64,000 nt of DNA. It comes from Buxus sempervirens (taxonomy: Eukaryota > Streptophyta > Magnoliopsida > Buxales > Buxaceae). This document shows, piece by piece, positions 21,913 through 33,937 of the stretch (within the stretch, counting starts at the first letter, position 1; each line of letters opens with the position of its first letter). The notes under the pieces were generated by a model. The model worked only from the letters and a program-made list of their open reading frames with translations. It ran no database searches and was not told the origin of the DNA. Location of the stretch: positions 23,565,866-23,629,865 of the forward strand of contig OX387185.1 in assembly GCA_947561395.2 (NCBI GenBank). The letters run 5' to 3'. Both the position numbers and the translations under genes were made by a program.

Positions 21913-22963
21913 ATAGATCTATAATCAGGTACCAAAATAGCTTTCCGAAGTCCGTACCTGTTAAAATCCTGAAAAGGCACAAGCCCCCAGGGGAGTACCA
22001 CTACTCAAGCTCTTCAGAAAAACCCCACGGAGTTGTTTGATTAGTTGAAGATTACATCAATCCCTAGCAGATGGAGCAAACACTGATGCTGTGTTCCTTG
22101 TACAGGTACAAAGAAGGAAGAAAGATGCAAAAATAAACATGAGGTGGATACTTTGTTCCTTCATTCCCCAGCAAAGGCTTCTTCCCTTTCATCCCCAGCG
22201 GAGCTCTGGAGAAAGAAGATCGTCAAGATCCTCAGACCCTCCAACAAAACTTCAAGAGCAAAAAGAGGCATCACAATAATCTCCAGAGAGTCATCTAGAC
22301 GGATTGTATACCCGCCAAATCCCCAGTGGAGTTACGTTAAACCAGGAAGTCCCCGCAAGAAAGCTCTTTGCCTCGACAAAGAAAGCCTGGCAAGAAGGAA
22401 CAACAAACTCTTCAAGGAAAAGAAGATGAAGAAAAGCAAAGCAATAACGGGCCAATTCGCCCCCTATTGTAAATTTTGATTTCCCACTTTTGTAAATAGC
22501 ATAGGATAGAATAGGTGTGTGTGGTCTCCGAGATGATGGACAGCAGCGCGAAAGCTTCCTCCCGTCCTCCCACCGGCACTCCCAAACCCATACCTTGGCC
22601 TATCTCTCTAAAAAAAAAAAAAAAAAAACTGAAGTCACTAAAAGCTTTAACAGAACAAACAAAAAAGAGAAAAACATTGTTAAGTGCCTTGCATCAACGC
22701 CGAAACAGGCTGATGAGCTCAGATTTAATCTTTCTTTTCAAAAGATAGAGAACTAAGGAACAGCCCCTATTCAAACCCAAGAAAGGGTATAGGGATTCCA
22801 AAGTCAGGAAGTGATACCAGACATCTGACACTTCCCTTTCATTAAAAACAATTCAGTGATTGAGCTCGTCAACCATGTCAACAGAAATGCAAGATGCAAA
22901 AATAAGGTTCTTTTTCTTCTTTGCCGTTCATCCCCCAAGGTGACTCCAGCAAAGAGGGGCAGC
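21913..22963 (+). other. 3' non-coding region of G1 with polypurine tract
   Basis: It contains several CCCCAGYGGAG words (22160-22350), the conserved block with CATCAACGCCGAAACAGG (about 22690-22710), a CGTCAACCATGTCAACAG motif, a hairpin with arms CTTTGC/GCAAAG (22917-22956) and the polypurine tract AAAGAGGGGCAGC (22951-22963). No gene is seen. Confidence 0.75.
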
Positions 22964-25417
22964 TGTAGACACCTGATTTTTGCACCCCCAAAATAAAGAA
23001 AAATAAAAAGTCAAACCCTGAGGGGGTCAAAAATTGACTTTTTGATTCAAGTGAATTTGGCCATCAAACTTCATCTCATTGAAAAGAGCATTTCGACACG
23101 ATTCTAACGCAACCGAATTTGCTGGAATCGGAGTCCAGACGGAAAAGATATGAGCTGGTCAAACTTTTGGGGAGCAAAAAGTTGACTTTTTGCTCGACCC
23201 CAATTCAACTGCCAAACTTGATCCCAATGGATAGGTGGTTCCGAGCTGATTCCAACGACACTAAGTTTGTTGAAATCGGACACCAGATAAAGAAGTTATG
23301 AGCAGTTGAAGTTTCAGAAAAACTGCCCATGTGGCAAAAAGGCAGCAAAAATGGACTAAACCAATAAAATAAATAAGATAAAAGTGTTTAATAATATTTT
23401 AATAAAGGAATCTCGTTTATATAATAAAATAATCATAAAATCGGATAAAAATCTTTAAATAAACCAAATTGAATAAAGGTTTGAAATCCAAACATTTTAA
23501 AAACGTGCGGGACCGTATTTGAAGTACGGGCGAGGCATGCCCGTACTTCAACTACGGGCAAGCTTCTAGAAGGGGACGCGTGGCGGGACACGCGTCCCGT
23601 ACGGAAGAATCTGCGATAATTGCAAATATTCGTTTTTCGCCCGTAATTGAATTACGGGCAAGGCACGCCCGCACTTGAAGTACGGGCAAGGCACGCCCGC
23701 ACTTGAAGTACGGGCAAGGCATGCCCGTACTTCAAATACGGGCACGAGAATTTTGCCTATAAATAGAGAGGCCACCCCCCTCATTTGAGCAAGCCTTCTC
23801 CATAGGCCCTTGCCCTCTCCCTCTTGTCCTAACCACGGCCAACCTTGCCCAAGCTCTGCCAAAATCCCACTAGCCCAAAAATATCCCCAAAATACCCCTA
23901 GATTACACCTTCCTACCTCACCTTCAATCCTTTTCAAACCAAAGAGAGAAAGACCTTTTCAAAACCATTTTGGGAAATCAAACAGGACGCGGAAGCGCTG
24001 CCGAAATCCTCAAAGACCTCATCACCTCAACCAAAAGAAGGTAATAGCAAAGCAAAGGTTCTGGTAATGTTTTCTTCAACATATACATTAAATGAGTTTC
24101 TTTCTAAAATCTTTATTATTTAATTTGTTGTTTACTTCATTATTTGTTTGCTCTCACCTCCTTTGCCTTGTTTATTTGTGGATTTGTTCTCCCCATAATA
24201 TGGGAGAGAATTTACTTGAAGGGAAGAAAGAGCAATTCTAAATCAAGATGGACACTTGGACAAACTTTAAACCAATCAAATTAATTCGTTTTGTTTACCT
24301 AATATAGAAGGGTATGTCCTTCTTGAAACACTGTTGTACCCCATGTCCCCCTCTCCTTCCCTTCTTAACAACGGCCATAAATGATTAAAAGGAAGTCTTG
24401 TCCATTCAAATAATGCAAAAGGAAGAGAAAAGGGAGTAATGGAACCAAATGAAGCAAAATGGAGCAAAATGCATTATTTTGAAGAAGCTGGAATCTCTGC
24501 GGACGTAGCCGGAGCATCCAAGGAACACGCCGGAGTGATCCTAACCAGGATCGGAACACAAAAGTGCAAAACAGGTTGCGCCCGTAAACTCAGGCCGGTC
24601 CGGGCGGGACCGTATTTTCTTCACGGGCGAGGAAGACCGTGATTCATCCACGGGCAAGGTGGACCGTATAGAAAATACGGTCCAATATGAATGTAACTTA
24701 AAAAATATAGTTTTCTGGCCCGGTTGGACTTAACCCAACCCAAAACGGCCTGAACCGGCCTTTTAGACAATTTGGGCTATTGTGAGCCCAATAAAAGACT
24801 GTGGGCCTAGATGGGCCCACCAAGATTACCATAGGCCCACTTGTGGGGCCCACTTTTGACTGGCCCATACCAGGCCTGTTTTCAATAAACAGGCCCAAGG
24901 CCACTTGACTCTTGGCTAATGGGCCCGTTCCAAGCCCACTAAGCCCAAATAAGTTGTAAATAAATAAAATAACCAAATGGGTTACCCAATAACCCAACTG
25001 GGCCCAAGGCCCAACCATGGCAACCCACGGGTCTTCTAACGGGACCCGGGTCCGACCCACTTCATCTAGATAGATAAAAAGATAAAATCAAATAAAAGGG
25101 ACCTACACCTTCAGAGGGCCCCGCCAGACCTAACAAGGTAGCATGCTGGTCTAGGAAGGGTGAAATTGACTCAGAAACCAGGAAGACCCGAGGGACCCGT
25201 CAAACCGACGGGGCGGACCGGGGTGTCTTCAGGACTTCCCCGGATCGTAACCGAGGACTTAGCTAGAACTCTGAAAAGCCGCAGACCAGACTTAGACCCG
25301 ATTAGGGCAAAACCGTGTCTGCCTGCACTCTCAGGCAGTGGCGACTCTGAATGTCCCGAGGCACGCACCAAAGGCGCGCCCGGTGTGCGATCTAGGATCC
25401 GGTTTTAGGTGCGCACA
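22964..25417 (+). repeat. 3' LTR of G1
   Basis: It is 2454 bp and nearly identical to 10738-13163. The only differences noticed are about four base changes and one added 28-bp repeat unit in the pre-TATA cluster. Confidence 0.95.
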
Positions 25418-25422
25418 CAAGG

Positions 25423-25684
25423 AGAAGAGCAGAGTGTCAGAGAAGGAGTCAAGCTTAATGGCCCTTTCCAAGAGGAGTGGCCTGTGTTTGATGAAATCAT
25501 TATAATCAGACAAACCATTTCCAATGAATGGTTCAGATGAAGGTGATGGGGATGGGGGTCTCACCGATGGAGAAGAGACAACCGGAGAGGTTCGCACTGG
25601 TGGAGAAGATGTAGCAGGAGTGGTTCTCACCGGAGGAGAAGAGGTGGAAGGAGAATCAGTCCTAGGCTTTTTCTTGGGAGGCAT
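25423..25684 (-). pseudogene. Third ORF of S, N-terminal part
   Basis: The start chosen on the minus strand is the ATG at 25684. The product begins MPPKKKPRT and then a proline/serine-rich tract with a repeated SSPPVRT motif, leading to LSDYNDFIKHRPLLLERAIK. Basic, Pro/Ser-rich starts are common in Sirevirus third ORFs. G1 separates it from the C-terminal part (9953-10737). A TATA-like box lies about 300 bp upstream (25984-25993). Confidence 0.7.
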
Positions 25685-26941
25685 GATGAAGATACAGGAG
25701 TAAAAAATAGAAGAGAGAGAACAAACAAACAGATACAAGCAACGCACGACAAAACCCTAATGGCAGAACAATCTAGCAAACCCTAACTTAAAAGAACGAG
25801 AGAACACTGCAACTGGAAGAAGAAAAAGAAGAAGCAAGACAAAGACAGTAAATTTTTTTTACCTGAACAGTTGACAAGGAGAAGGAAGGGAAGAACGAAG
25901 GCAACGAAGCACCACGACGCGAGGAGCGAGGTGAATCGCAGACAAAGCCAAAAAAAAAGAGGTAAAAAGTGAAACAGATTTCCCCTTTTTATAGGCAAAT
26001 AGAGAGAGCTGCCAGCGTGCATCCAGTGACGCTTAACCTGGCAAGTGCCAAAGCACGAAAGAAAGGAGAGTGCTACCAGCACGCTTCTAGCGACGTAGAA
26101 GGTGCACATGCACAATCAAGAAAAAATACAATCACAAGGCAAAAATTTATAAAAAGAGTTTGAACTATTCTTCATGAAAAATTCATACATCTAAACACAA
26201 AGCTAAGATTTTAACTGAACTAAAAATCATCCAGATAATCAACTTTTATTCAATCCAAGAAGTAATCATCACAAAACTGATTTTGAAGAACCTATCAAGG
26301 TTAATTCAGATGTGATACATTTCATATCTATGGCAAAAATTTCCTTCATGGTTTCTCATACTATAAATTTTCTTCAAGATATTGAGCACACATGCATATT
26401 AATGAATCAATGCTTGTGTAGTGTGTGAAATACATTTTTGACTTTTACACTTTATACTTATGGAAGGCTATTTTAGTGTAATCATACTTGGAAAGTATAG
26501 ACATACCCCAAACTTCATTTTGGTGGCTTTCGCACATCAGAGATAGGTAGCCTTTTCTGATCTCTTTTTCTTTTCTTTTTGTAGAAGGCATTGACCCTTA
26601 AAAAACCTGAGTTTACAGTTCATTCCAAGAATATACCTTCTTTCTCTTTTTGTTTTTGAGAATTACAGTGGCTTTCACTCTAATCTCTATGGCAGCCATT
26701 TCCAAAACTTTTCTTTTCATAAAGGTGATAGCCTATAGATCCCAAGCTTCAACACACAATAAACTTCAATACACAAAGGTGTTTAAGACAAAATTGATAG
26801 TCGATTACAAGACATTTCTATCAATATGCATAGACTCAAGCTTCCTGAATTAAGATTTTAGTATCAAGAACACATAAGTTCATTTTGAACAGACATGTAA
26901 ATCATTTTACATCTAAATTAACTCAAAACAGAACCTGATTT
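25685..26941 (-). other. S segment between RNase H and the third ORF
   Basis: This 1.25 kb of AT-rich non-coding DNA is mostly featureless. The 26010-26105 part contains CTGCCAGCGTGC and CTACCAGCACGC words like those in the U3 of the S LTR, directly followed on the minus strand by a TATA-like box. A TTCAG|GTAAAA donor-like site occurs near 25860. Confidence 0.7.
25984..25993 (-). promoter_or_regulatory. Candidate internal promoter for the third ORF of S
   Basis: TATAAAAAGG on the minus strand is preceded by LTR-like CCAGC dyads and followed by a 300-bp pyrimidine-rich leader to the ATG at 25684. The arrangement copies that of the LTR core promoter. Function is inferred. Confidence 0.45.
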
Positions 26942-29900
26942 TCAGTTTTGAGAGCATACTCCTAGGGATTTCCTAAGAGTTTCAAATCTGTTCTGATCTA
27001 AAGGTTTAGTGAAAATATCAGCCAATTGTTTTTCAGTAGATATATATTCAATCATAACAGTTTTGTCTTCAATTAACTCTCTTATAAAGTGATGCCTGAT
27101 GTCTATATGTTTAGTCCTTGAGTGTTGAACAGGATTTTTGGAAATATTTATGGCACTTTGATTGTCACAGAAGAGAATCATTTGATCCTGATCTAAACCA
27201 TAATCAGATAGCATTTGTTTCATCCAAATTAGTTGAGTACAACTGCTACCTACAGCAATGTACTCTACTTCAGCTGTACTCAATGAAACCGAGTTTTGCT
27301 TTTTGCTTAACCAAGCAATGAGGTTATTACCCATATAAAAGCAACCACCAGAGGTGCTTTTTCTATCATCCATACACCCAGCCCAATCAGCATCAGTATA
27401 TCCAGTAAGATATGGGTTTGTTTCTTTGGAGAACCAAATTCCCAGATCAACAGTTCCATTTACATACTTTATAATCCTTTTCACAGCATTTAGATGAGAT
27501 TCTTTAGGATTAGCCTGATATCTTGCACAAACTCCACCACTAAAACTTATATCAGGTTTACTTGCTGTTAAGTACAGAAGACTTCCAATCATCCCTCTGT
27601 ACAAGGTAGGATCTATATCCTTCCCAGATTCATCTTTTCCAAGTTTTAAGTTAGTACTCATAGGAGTCCTAGCATGTTTTGCATGAATTAAACTAAATCT
27701 CTTGACTAGATTTCTTGCATATTTTGCTTGAGAGAAAAAAAATCCCTTGTTGAGATTGATAAATCTGAAGTCCTAAGAAAAAATTCAGTTCACCCATCAT
27801 ACTCATCTCAAATTCACTTTTCATTAAGTCTCCAAAGGAATGAGCATGAGTTTCAGAAGTAGATCCAAACACTATATCATCAACATAGATTTGAGCAATC
27901 AAAATATGCTTGGACTCTCTTTGAATAAAGAGAGTTTTATCCACATTTCCTCTCATAAATCCAAATTCAAGTAAGAAGAAGGTGAGTCTCTCATACCAAG
28001 CTCTAGGAGCTTGTTTGAGTCCATACAGGGCCCTGTTCAGCTTATAAACATGTTTAGGATAATTTGAGTCCTCAAATCCTTTAGGTTGCTCTACATAAAC
28101 CTCTTCATTCAGATATCCATTCAAGAATGCACTCTTAACATCCATTTGAAACAGTTTAAACTTCAAATAGCATGCAATAGACAAAAGCAATCTGATTGAC
28201 TCTAACCTAGCTACAGGAGCAAAGGTTTCATCAAAATCTATTCCTTCTACTTGGGTGTATCCCTAAGCAACAAGCCTAGCTTTATTTCTGGTTACAACCC
28301 CATTCTCATCAGATTTGTTCTTAAAAATTCATTTGGTTCCTATCACATTCAGATTAGAGGGTCTTTCAACCAATTCCCATACATTATTTCTAGTAAATTG
28401 GTTTAGTTCTTCATGCATAGCATTTAACCAAGAGTCATCCAACAAGGCATCTTTATAAGATTTTGGCTCAAATTGAGATAAATAAGAAGAAAATCTTACC
28501 TCATTATGTAATTGATGTCTTGTTCTTACTCCATCTGAAATATTTCCAACAATTTGCTCAGTTGGGTGGTCTTTGAGAGTTTTTGTCAGAGGAACAACTT
28601 CATTGCTTGAGGAAGCATCTCTGATTTCATCCTCTTCATCTACAACCTGCAAAAATTCACAGTCAATTCCTTCATCATCTATTAACACATTAATAGACTC
28701 CATTACAACAGATTTTTGCAAGTTAAAAACTCTGTATGCTCTACTTGAAGAGGAATATCCTAGAAAAATTCCTTCATCACTTCTAGAATCAAATTTTCCT
28801 AGATTTTCTCTGTCCCTTAGGATATAACATTTACTTCCAAAAACTCTAAAATATTTCAAGTTTGGCTGTTTTCCTTTCCAAATTTCATAAGGAGTTTGTT
28901 TCCATCCAGATCTGACATATACTATGTTACTTATATAACAAGCAGTATTTATTGCTTCAGCCCAAAATTTTGTTGACACTTTCTTGGCTATCATCATGGT
29001 TCTAGCCATTTCTTGCAAAACTCTATTCTTCCTTTCCACAACTCCATTTTGTTGTGGGGTCTTAGGAGCAGAAAATTCATGTTTAATTCCTTGTTCTTCA
29101 CAAAACTTGGAAAACATCTGATTTTCAAATTCTGTCCCATGATCAGATCTTATTCTAACAATCCTCCCTATTTGCAAGTTCTTTTCAACTTGAATTTGAC
29201 AGCACAATTGTTTAAAGCAATCAAAACATTCAGATTTTTCTCTTAGAAAATTTACCCAGGTGTATCTACTGTAGTCATCTACAGCAACAAAGATATACCT
29301 CTTTCCTCCAAGACTTTCAGTCTTTGTAGGTCCCATCAAGTCCATATGAATCAGTTCTAATGGTCTAGAGGTTCCTACAATGTTGGTTTCCTTGTGTGTG
29401 GCTTTGATTTGCTTTCCTTGATTGCAAGGACCACGCATTCCTTTCTTTTTATTGTTCCCAAACTTGGGAATTCCTCTAACCAATTCAGACTTAGAGATTT
29501 TTGACAAATCTCTATAGTTAATGTGACCAAGTCTTCTATGCCACAAATCAATTTCATTGCATATAGAGGATTTTAAAGAGCTTTCATTGTTTCCAATGAT
29601 TCCATAACAATTGTCACTTGTTCTTACACCTATAAGAACTGTTCTACTAGAATTATCCAAAATTTTACATTCTTTTCTGGTAAAGTTGACAAACAATCTT
29701 GAATCACCTAATTGGCTAATACTAATTAATTTTGCCTTCAAACCAGATACAAATAACACATTCTTTAGACAAACTCCATTAGGACCAGTTACTGTTCCTT
29801 TACCTTTGACTTGAGAAGTGCTTCCATCACCAAATGTTACACTTCCACCAAAATATTCTTCAAAGGTACTAAACATAGACTTATGTCCACACATATGTCT

Positions 29901-31909
29901 TGAACAACCACTATCCAAGTACCACATGTTGACATCATGAAGTTTCAAAGCTATATGAATCACATTTGCAACTAAGAAGTCTTTTCTAACCCAAATCTGT
30001 TTTTCATGTGTTTTTTGAGAAGTACCTTCATCAACAACTTGAGATTTTGAAGGAAGTTTCTTTGATAGATTTGTAACTTCCTTATTTAATGATTCAGTCA
30101 ATTTTAACAAGGAATCAAATCTGTTATGTAAATCCAAGGACTGACTTTGATTTACTTTCCTCTTACTGTCAAAATATCCCTTGGGAAAACCATGCAAAAC
30201 ATGACAATTTGGTCTTATATGACCTCTTTTATTACAATGATGGCACACAGGTATGAACCTATATTCAGAAGAATCAAAATTTCAAGATTTGACAATATTT
30301 CTAAACTGTACAGATTTAGATTTTGAAGATTTTGAAGATTTACTTGTTGAGCTTACTTCTCCAGCAGAGATTTTCTGTGAAAATTCCTTATTTTGATTAC
30401 TTACATCAAGTTTTTCAATCATTCTCTTTTCAGCAGAATTTGAGCTTTCAGTAACTTCCTTTGAAGTTGATTCCTCATCAATTTGATGATTTCCTGCAGA
30501 AAAATTTGAAGCATTAGATTTAATTGAATTTGACAATTTCTCAAGTTCAATAACTTTACCTTGAAGTGCAAAAATCTGAACTTCCTTTTCTTTTAATTTT
30601 TCTGTTTTTTCAGTTAAAGAAGTTACCAGAAAATTTTCTTCGACATGTCTTTCAAGTATCTTCTTGTTTATTGAATCTATTTCTGCAAAAGCTTTATTTT
30701 TCTCTGTTTCTGACTCATTCAATTTTTTACTCAGTTTCTTAACTTTCTTCTGAGCTCTATTGAATTCCTTATATAGCTGATTGTAGGCTTCTTGTAATTC
30801 TTCTTCATCATCTGATAAATTTTCTTTATTATCTCCTACAATGTCAGAGATTGAACCACCAGAAGAAGATGAGTAAAAGGAATTGAAAGCAGTAAAATTA
30901 GCAAAAATATCCTCATCTGATTGTGAAGAATTATCAGTATTACTGTCATCCCAAGTAACCTGATAATTTGTCTTTTTCTTTTTATCCTTTGAGGGACATT
31001 CAGAAGCAACATGTCCAAATCCTCTACATTTATAGCATTGAACTTCATCGTTCTGAGAAAATTTCTTCTCCTTTCTTAGATCAGAAATTTTCTTATCAGA
31101 TCTTCTATTAGATCTGTCCATGGATAATAAAGGATTAGATTGTCTCTTTTTAAACATTCTCTTGAACTTTTAGCTAAGAGAACTAATTCATCCAGATCTA
31201 CTTTAGAATTATCTGATTCTTCATTATTTACAGATTTTAGAGCTATTCCTTTACTCCTTTTAGGATTATTCAGATCTAGCTCATAAGTCTGTAAAGATCC
31301 TACAAGATCTTCAATTCTCATGGTATCCACATCTTTTGCCTCTTGAATGGCAGTAACTTTTGGTCTGAATTTTTCAGGCAAAGATCTCAAGATCTTTCTA
31401 ACAACCTTGGATGTAGAGATCTTTTCTCCAAGGTTAAAGCTCGAATTAACAATATCCGAAAGTCCAGCATAAAATTCATCAAAGGACTCATCATCTTTCA
31501 TGTATAGAGTTTCGAAAGATGTTGTAAGTCTTTGAAGTCTAGACAGCTTGACAGCTGAGGTTCCTTCATGAGTGACCTCAAGAATGTCCCAAGCTTCCTT
31601 ACCTACTTCACATGAGGAAATTCTCCTAAATTCCTCAACACTTACAGCACAAAATAAGGCATTCATTGCCTTGTTGTTCCATCCACATAGATTAGATTCA
31701 ACTTTACTCCACTGATCATGAGGTTTAGGCATCACAACACCTCCTTCTGTTGTGATTTCTGGTGGATGATAACCATTACAAACCGAGAGCCAGACACGCT
31801 CATCGATAGATTTTAGGTAAGCTATCATCCTTGCTTTCCAGTAAGAATAATTGTTACCTTCGAATAATGGACGTCTAGAGGCAGATCCTCCTTCTTTTCC
31901 AAAGTCCAT
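26942..31909 (-). pseudogene. gag-pol of S (copia)
   Basis: Minus-strand order: gag start MDFGKEGGSASRRPLFEGNN at 31909 with the WKARM and LCGWNNKAMNAL motifs of copia gag; a zinc knuckle CYKCRGFGHVASEC near 31020; a long coiled coil (about 30780-30550); a second knuckle CHHCNKRGHIRPNCH near 30230; protease WYLDSGCSRHM near 29920; the pre-integrase motif LWHRRLGHINYRDL near 29540; the integrase core with HMDLMGP, RSDHGTEFEN and QQNGVVERKNR (29345-29030); reverse transcriptase with [15 protein letters not shown] and YVDD (28200-27880); RNase H with GYTDADWAGC, STAEVEYIA and the C-terminal ADIFTKPL (27430-26980). The domain order integrase before reverse transcriptase defines copia; the double knuckle and long coiled coil fit Sirevirus. 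It is broken (about five breaks) but every domain is recognisable. Confidence 0.93.
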
Positions 31910-31954
31910 GCTATAGATCTAGATCTCACTTTGTATAATAATTCAAAGTGAATA

Positions 31955-31967
31955 GGCTTTGATACCA
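31955..31967 (-). promoter_or_regulatory. Primer-binding site of S
   Basis: TGGTATCAAAGCC on the minus strand lies just inside the 5' LTR. It matches the 3' end complement of plant initiator tRNA-Met (one difference from the usual TGGTATCAGAGC). Confidence 0.88.
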
Positions 31968-31969
31968 AT

Positions 31970-33263
31970 TGAAAGAGAGGAGACTACTCTACAGGTCCTC
32001 GATCTACAACAATTATGATCTTAACAATACGGAAACATACACATAGAATTTATACGAGGAAACCTGAATCCAGATCCAGGAAAAACCTCGAGTCTATATG
32101 AGGCGACTAACCCTTAGAATCTTCACTATTAAATGAAAAGCAATTACAAAGGAAAAAACACTTAACCTTTACAATTGAACTCACTTAACAGCAATCCACA
32201 GCTCGAATCCACGAACTGTAACACAACTTGAATCCACAAGCTGTAATTCACGATCAATCCAGATCCACAGCTCGAATCCACGAACTGTAACACAACTTGA
32301 ATCCACAAGCTATAATTCACGATCAATCCAGATCCACAGCTCGAATCCACGAACTGTAACACAACTTGAATCCACAAGCTGCAATTCACGATCAATCCAG
32401 ATCTACAGCTCGAATCCACGAACTGTAACATAACTTGAATCCACAAGCTGCAATTCACGATCAATCCAGATCGTAACAACACCTCAGAGCCCACTGAGAT
32501 GATCCAATGCAATAGGAATCCACCTATGCATCCATCAAGCTCGATCACCAATCCAGGAGATCATACGATCATGTGAAGTTCCGAAATGAAGAAGAATCCT
32601 CAAACTTCAATTCCAGGAGATCTCTCTCAGATCTCCCCCTCACTCGATCACCGACTCTCTAAAGATGAATTGATTGAATCTCGAACACCTCAAGATCCAA
32701 ATCGAATTGATCAAAAGAAAAAAGTCCTTTCTAAAAAAATACAGCTCGTCTATTTAAAGAAGAAAAACTCAGATCGCATCGAGCGCTGGTGGCGTTGCCT
32801 TGCGATCGGGGTAGACGGCTGGAAGCGAACTCAAGTCCCGCTCAAATCCAAATTGACCCAGTTAAGGGCGCGCTGCCAGCGCGCTGCTAGCAGGAGGGAA
32901 CACGGCATGTGCACAACTGATTTTTAGATTCTTCAATCTTGCTCTGCGCTACCAGCGGCGTGTCGGCGTCGTCTTACGACGCAAGTGTGCGTTCTTTACT
33001 TTCAAAGCGCTATTTCACTTATGCGCTGCCAGCGGAGTGGTAGCGGCGTTGTTCCTCGCAAGTGCCTTTACGAAATGTTCTTTATTTAGAAAACCTTACA
33101 TTTCCTTGAGCTACCAGCGAAGTGGTAGCTGTGTGGCAACATCACCTTCCTCTTTATTAAATTCACAGAACTTACATTTTGATTCTGCACATCTTGAAGA
33201 TTATTAGAAGATATAATTTGTCAAACATTTGCCATATAAGGAGTGTGAGTTTTCACACTTACA
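31970..33263 (-). repeat. 5' LTR of S
   Basis: It is 1294 bp, the partner of 8604-9830. It is about 67 bp longer because it holds four instead of three copies of the 69-bp repeat (32197-32472). The CCAGC dyads lie at about 32870-33150. Confidence 0.93.
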
Positions 33264-33354
33264 ACTAAGCTCGTCAATCATGTCAACAGAAATGCAGGGA
33301 GTAAAAATGAGGTTCTTCTTTTTCTTTGCAGTTCATCCCCAAGGTGACTCTGGC

Positions 33355-33367
33355 AAGGAGGGACTAC
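33355..33367 (+). promoter_or_regulatory. Polypurine tract of P
   Basis: AAGGAGGGACTAC directly precedes the P 3' LTR. It aligns with AAAGAGGGGCAGC of G1 and G2, so it is slightly degenerate. The conserved CAAGGTGACTCTGG block lies just upstream. Confidence 0.75.
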
Positions 33368-33937
33368 TGTAAGCACCTCATTTTTGCATCCCGGAAGTGC
33401 CGAAAATGCAAACCCTAGCTGAAAAGTCAAACCTTGAGGGGACAAAAAGTTGACTTTTTTATCGAGTGATAATTGGCCACCTTGCTTTATCCCAGTGGAT
33501 AGAAAATCTCGACACGGTTCCAATGCAACTGAGTTTGCTGGAATCGGAGCCCGGATGAAGGATTTACAGGCCGGTCAAACTTGAGGGGGAGCAGAAATTG
33601 ACTTTTTGCAAAACCTTGAATCATATGCTTAACCCTATCCCAATGAATAGAGGACTCCAATACGGTTCTAACGTAATTGAGTTTGCCAAAATTGGAGTCC
33701 GGATGAAGAAGATATGAGCAGTTGAAGTTTCTAGGCAGTAATGCTGGAAACTGCACACGTGGCAAAAGAACTGCACACGTGGCAGGAGAGCAGCTAAATA
33801 TCTCGAGGACTAATCAGCAAATATCCAATTGATGCAAAAATATGTTAGGGGGCAATCTACAATTATCTCAAGTGTCAAATCGATCAAATCAGTCAAATCG
33901 GTCAAATCGAAAGGCAAATCTGTAAATATCCTTTTTT

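Larger units (their letters stand above)
10738..25417 (+). mobile_element. Element G1: gag-only LTR element (TR-GAG-like, Tat/Ogre-related), TSD CAAGG
   Basis: The LTRs are 10738-13163 and 22964-25417, with CAAGG at 10733-10737 and 25418-25422. The LTR pair shows only about four substitutions plus one extra 28-bp repeat unit. That is roughly 0.16%, or some 60,000 years at 1.3e-8 per site per year: very recent. The internal region has a gag region, a second gag-like segment, two hairpin arrays and a polypurine tract. No protease, reverse transcriptase, RNase H or integrase is recognisable, so it is non-autonomous. It inserted into the third ORF of S. Confidence 0.93.
8604..33263 (-). mobile_element. 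Element S: copia Sirevirus with third ORF, TSD ACTAA
   Basis: The LTRs are 31970-33263 (5') and 8604-9830 (3'), and the duplication ACTAA is at 8599-8603 and 33264-33268. The primer site matches initiator tRNA-Met and the polypurine tract is AAAGGGGAGAT. Copia domain order is seen: gag with zinc knuckle, protease, integrase, reverse transcriptase, RNase H. An extra ORF follows pol, as in Sireviruses (SIRE1-like). The LTRs differ at about ten positions outside a repeat array, roughly 0.8%. At a generic 1.3e-8 substitutions per site per year this gives about 0.3 million years, by eye. All domains are present but the coding part is broken (about five breaks). G1 is inserted in the third ORF. Confidence 0.93.

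Noticed and set aside
26942-31909. S gag-pol as a functional host-domesticated gene
   Set aside because: It has all the usual copia domains, flanking LTRs and a perfect TSD, and it is broken. Nothing suggests host use.
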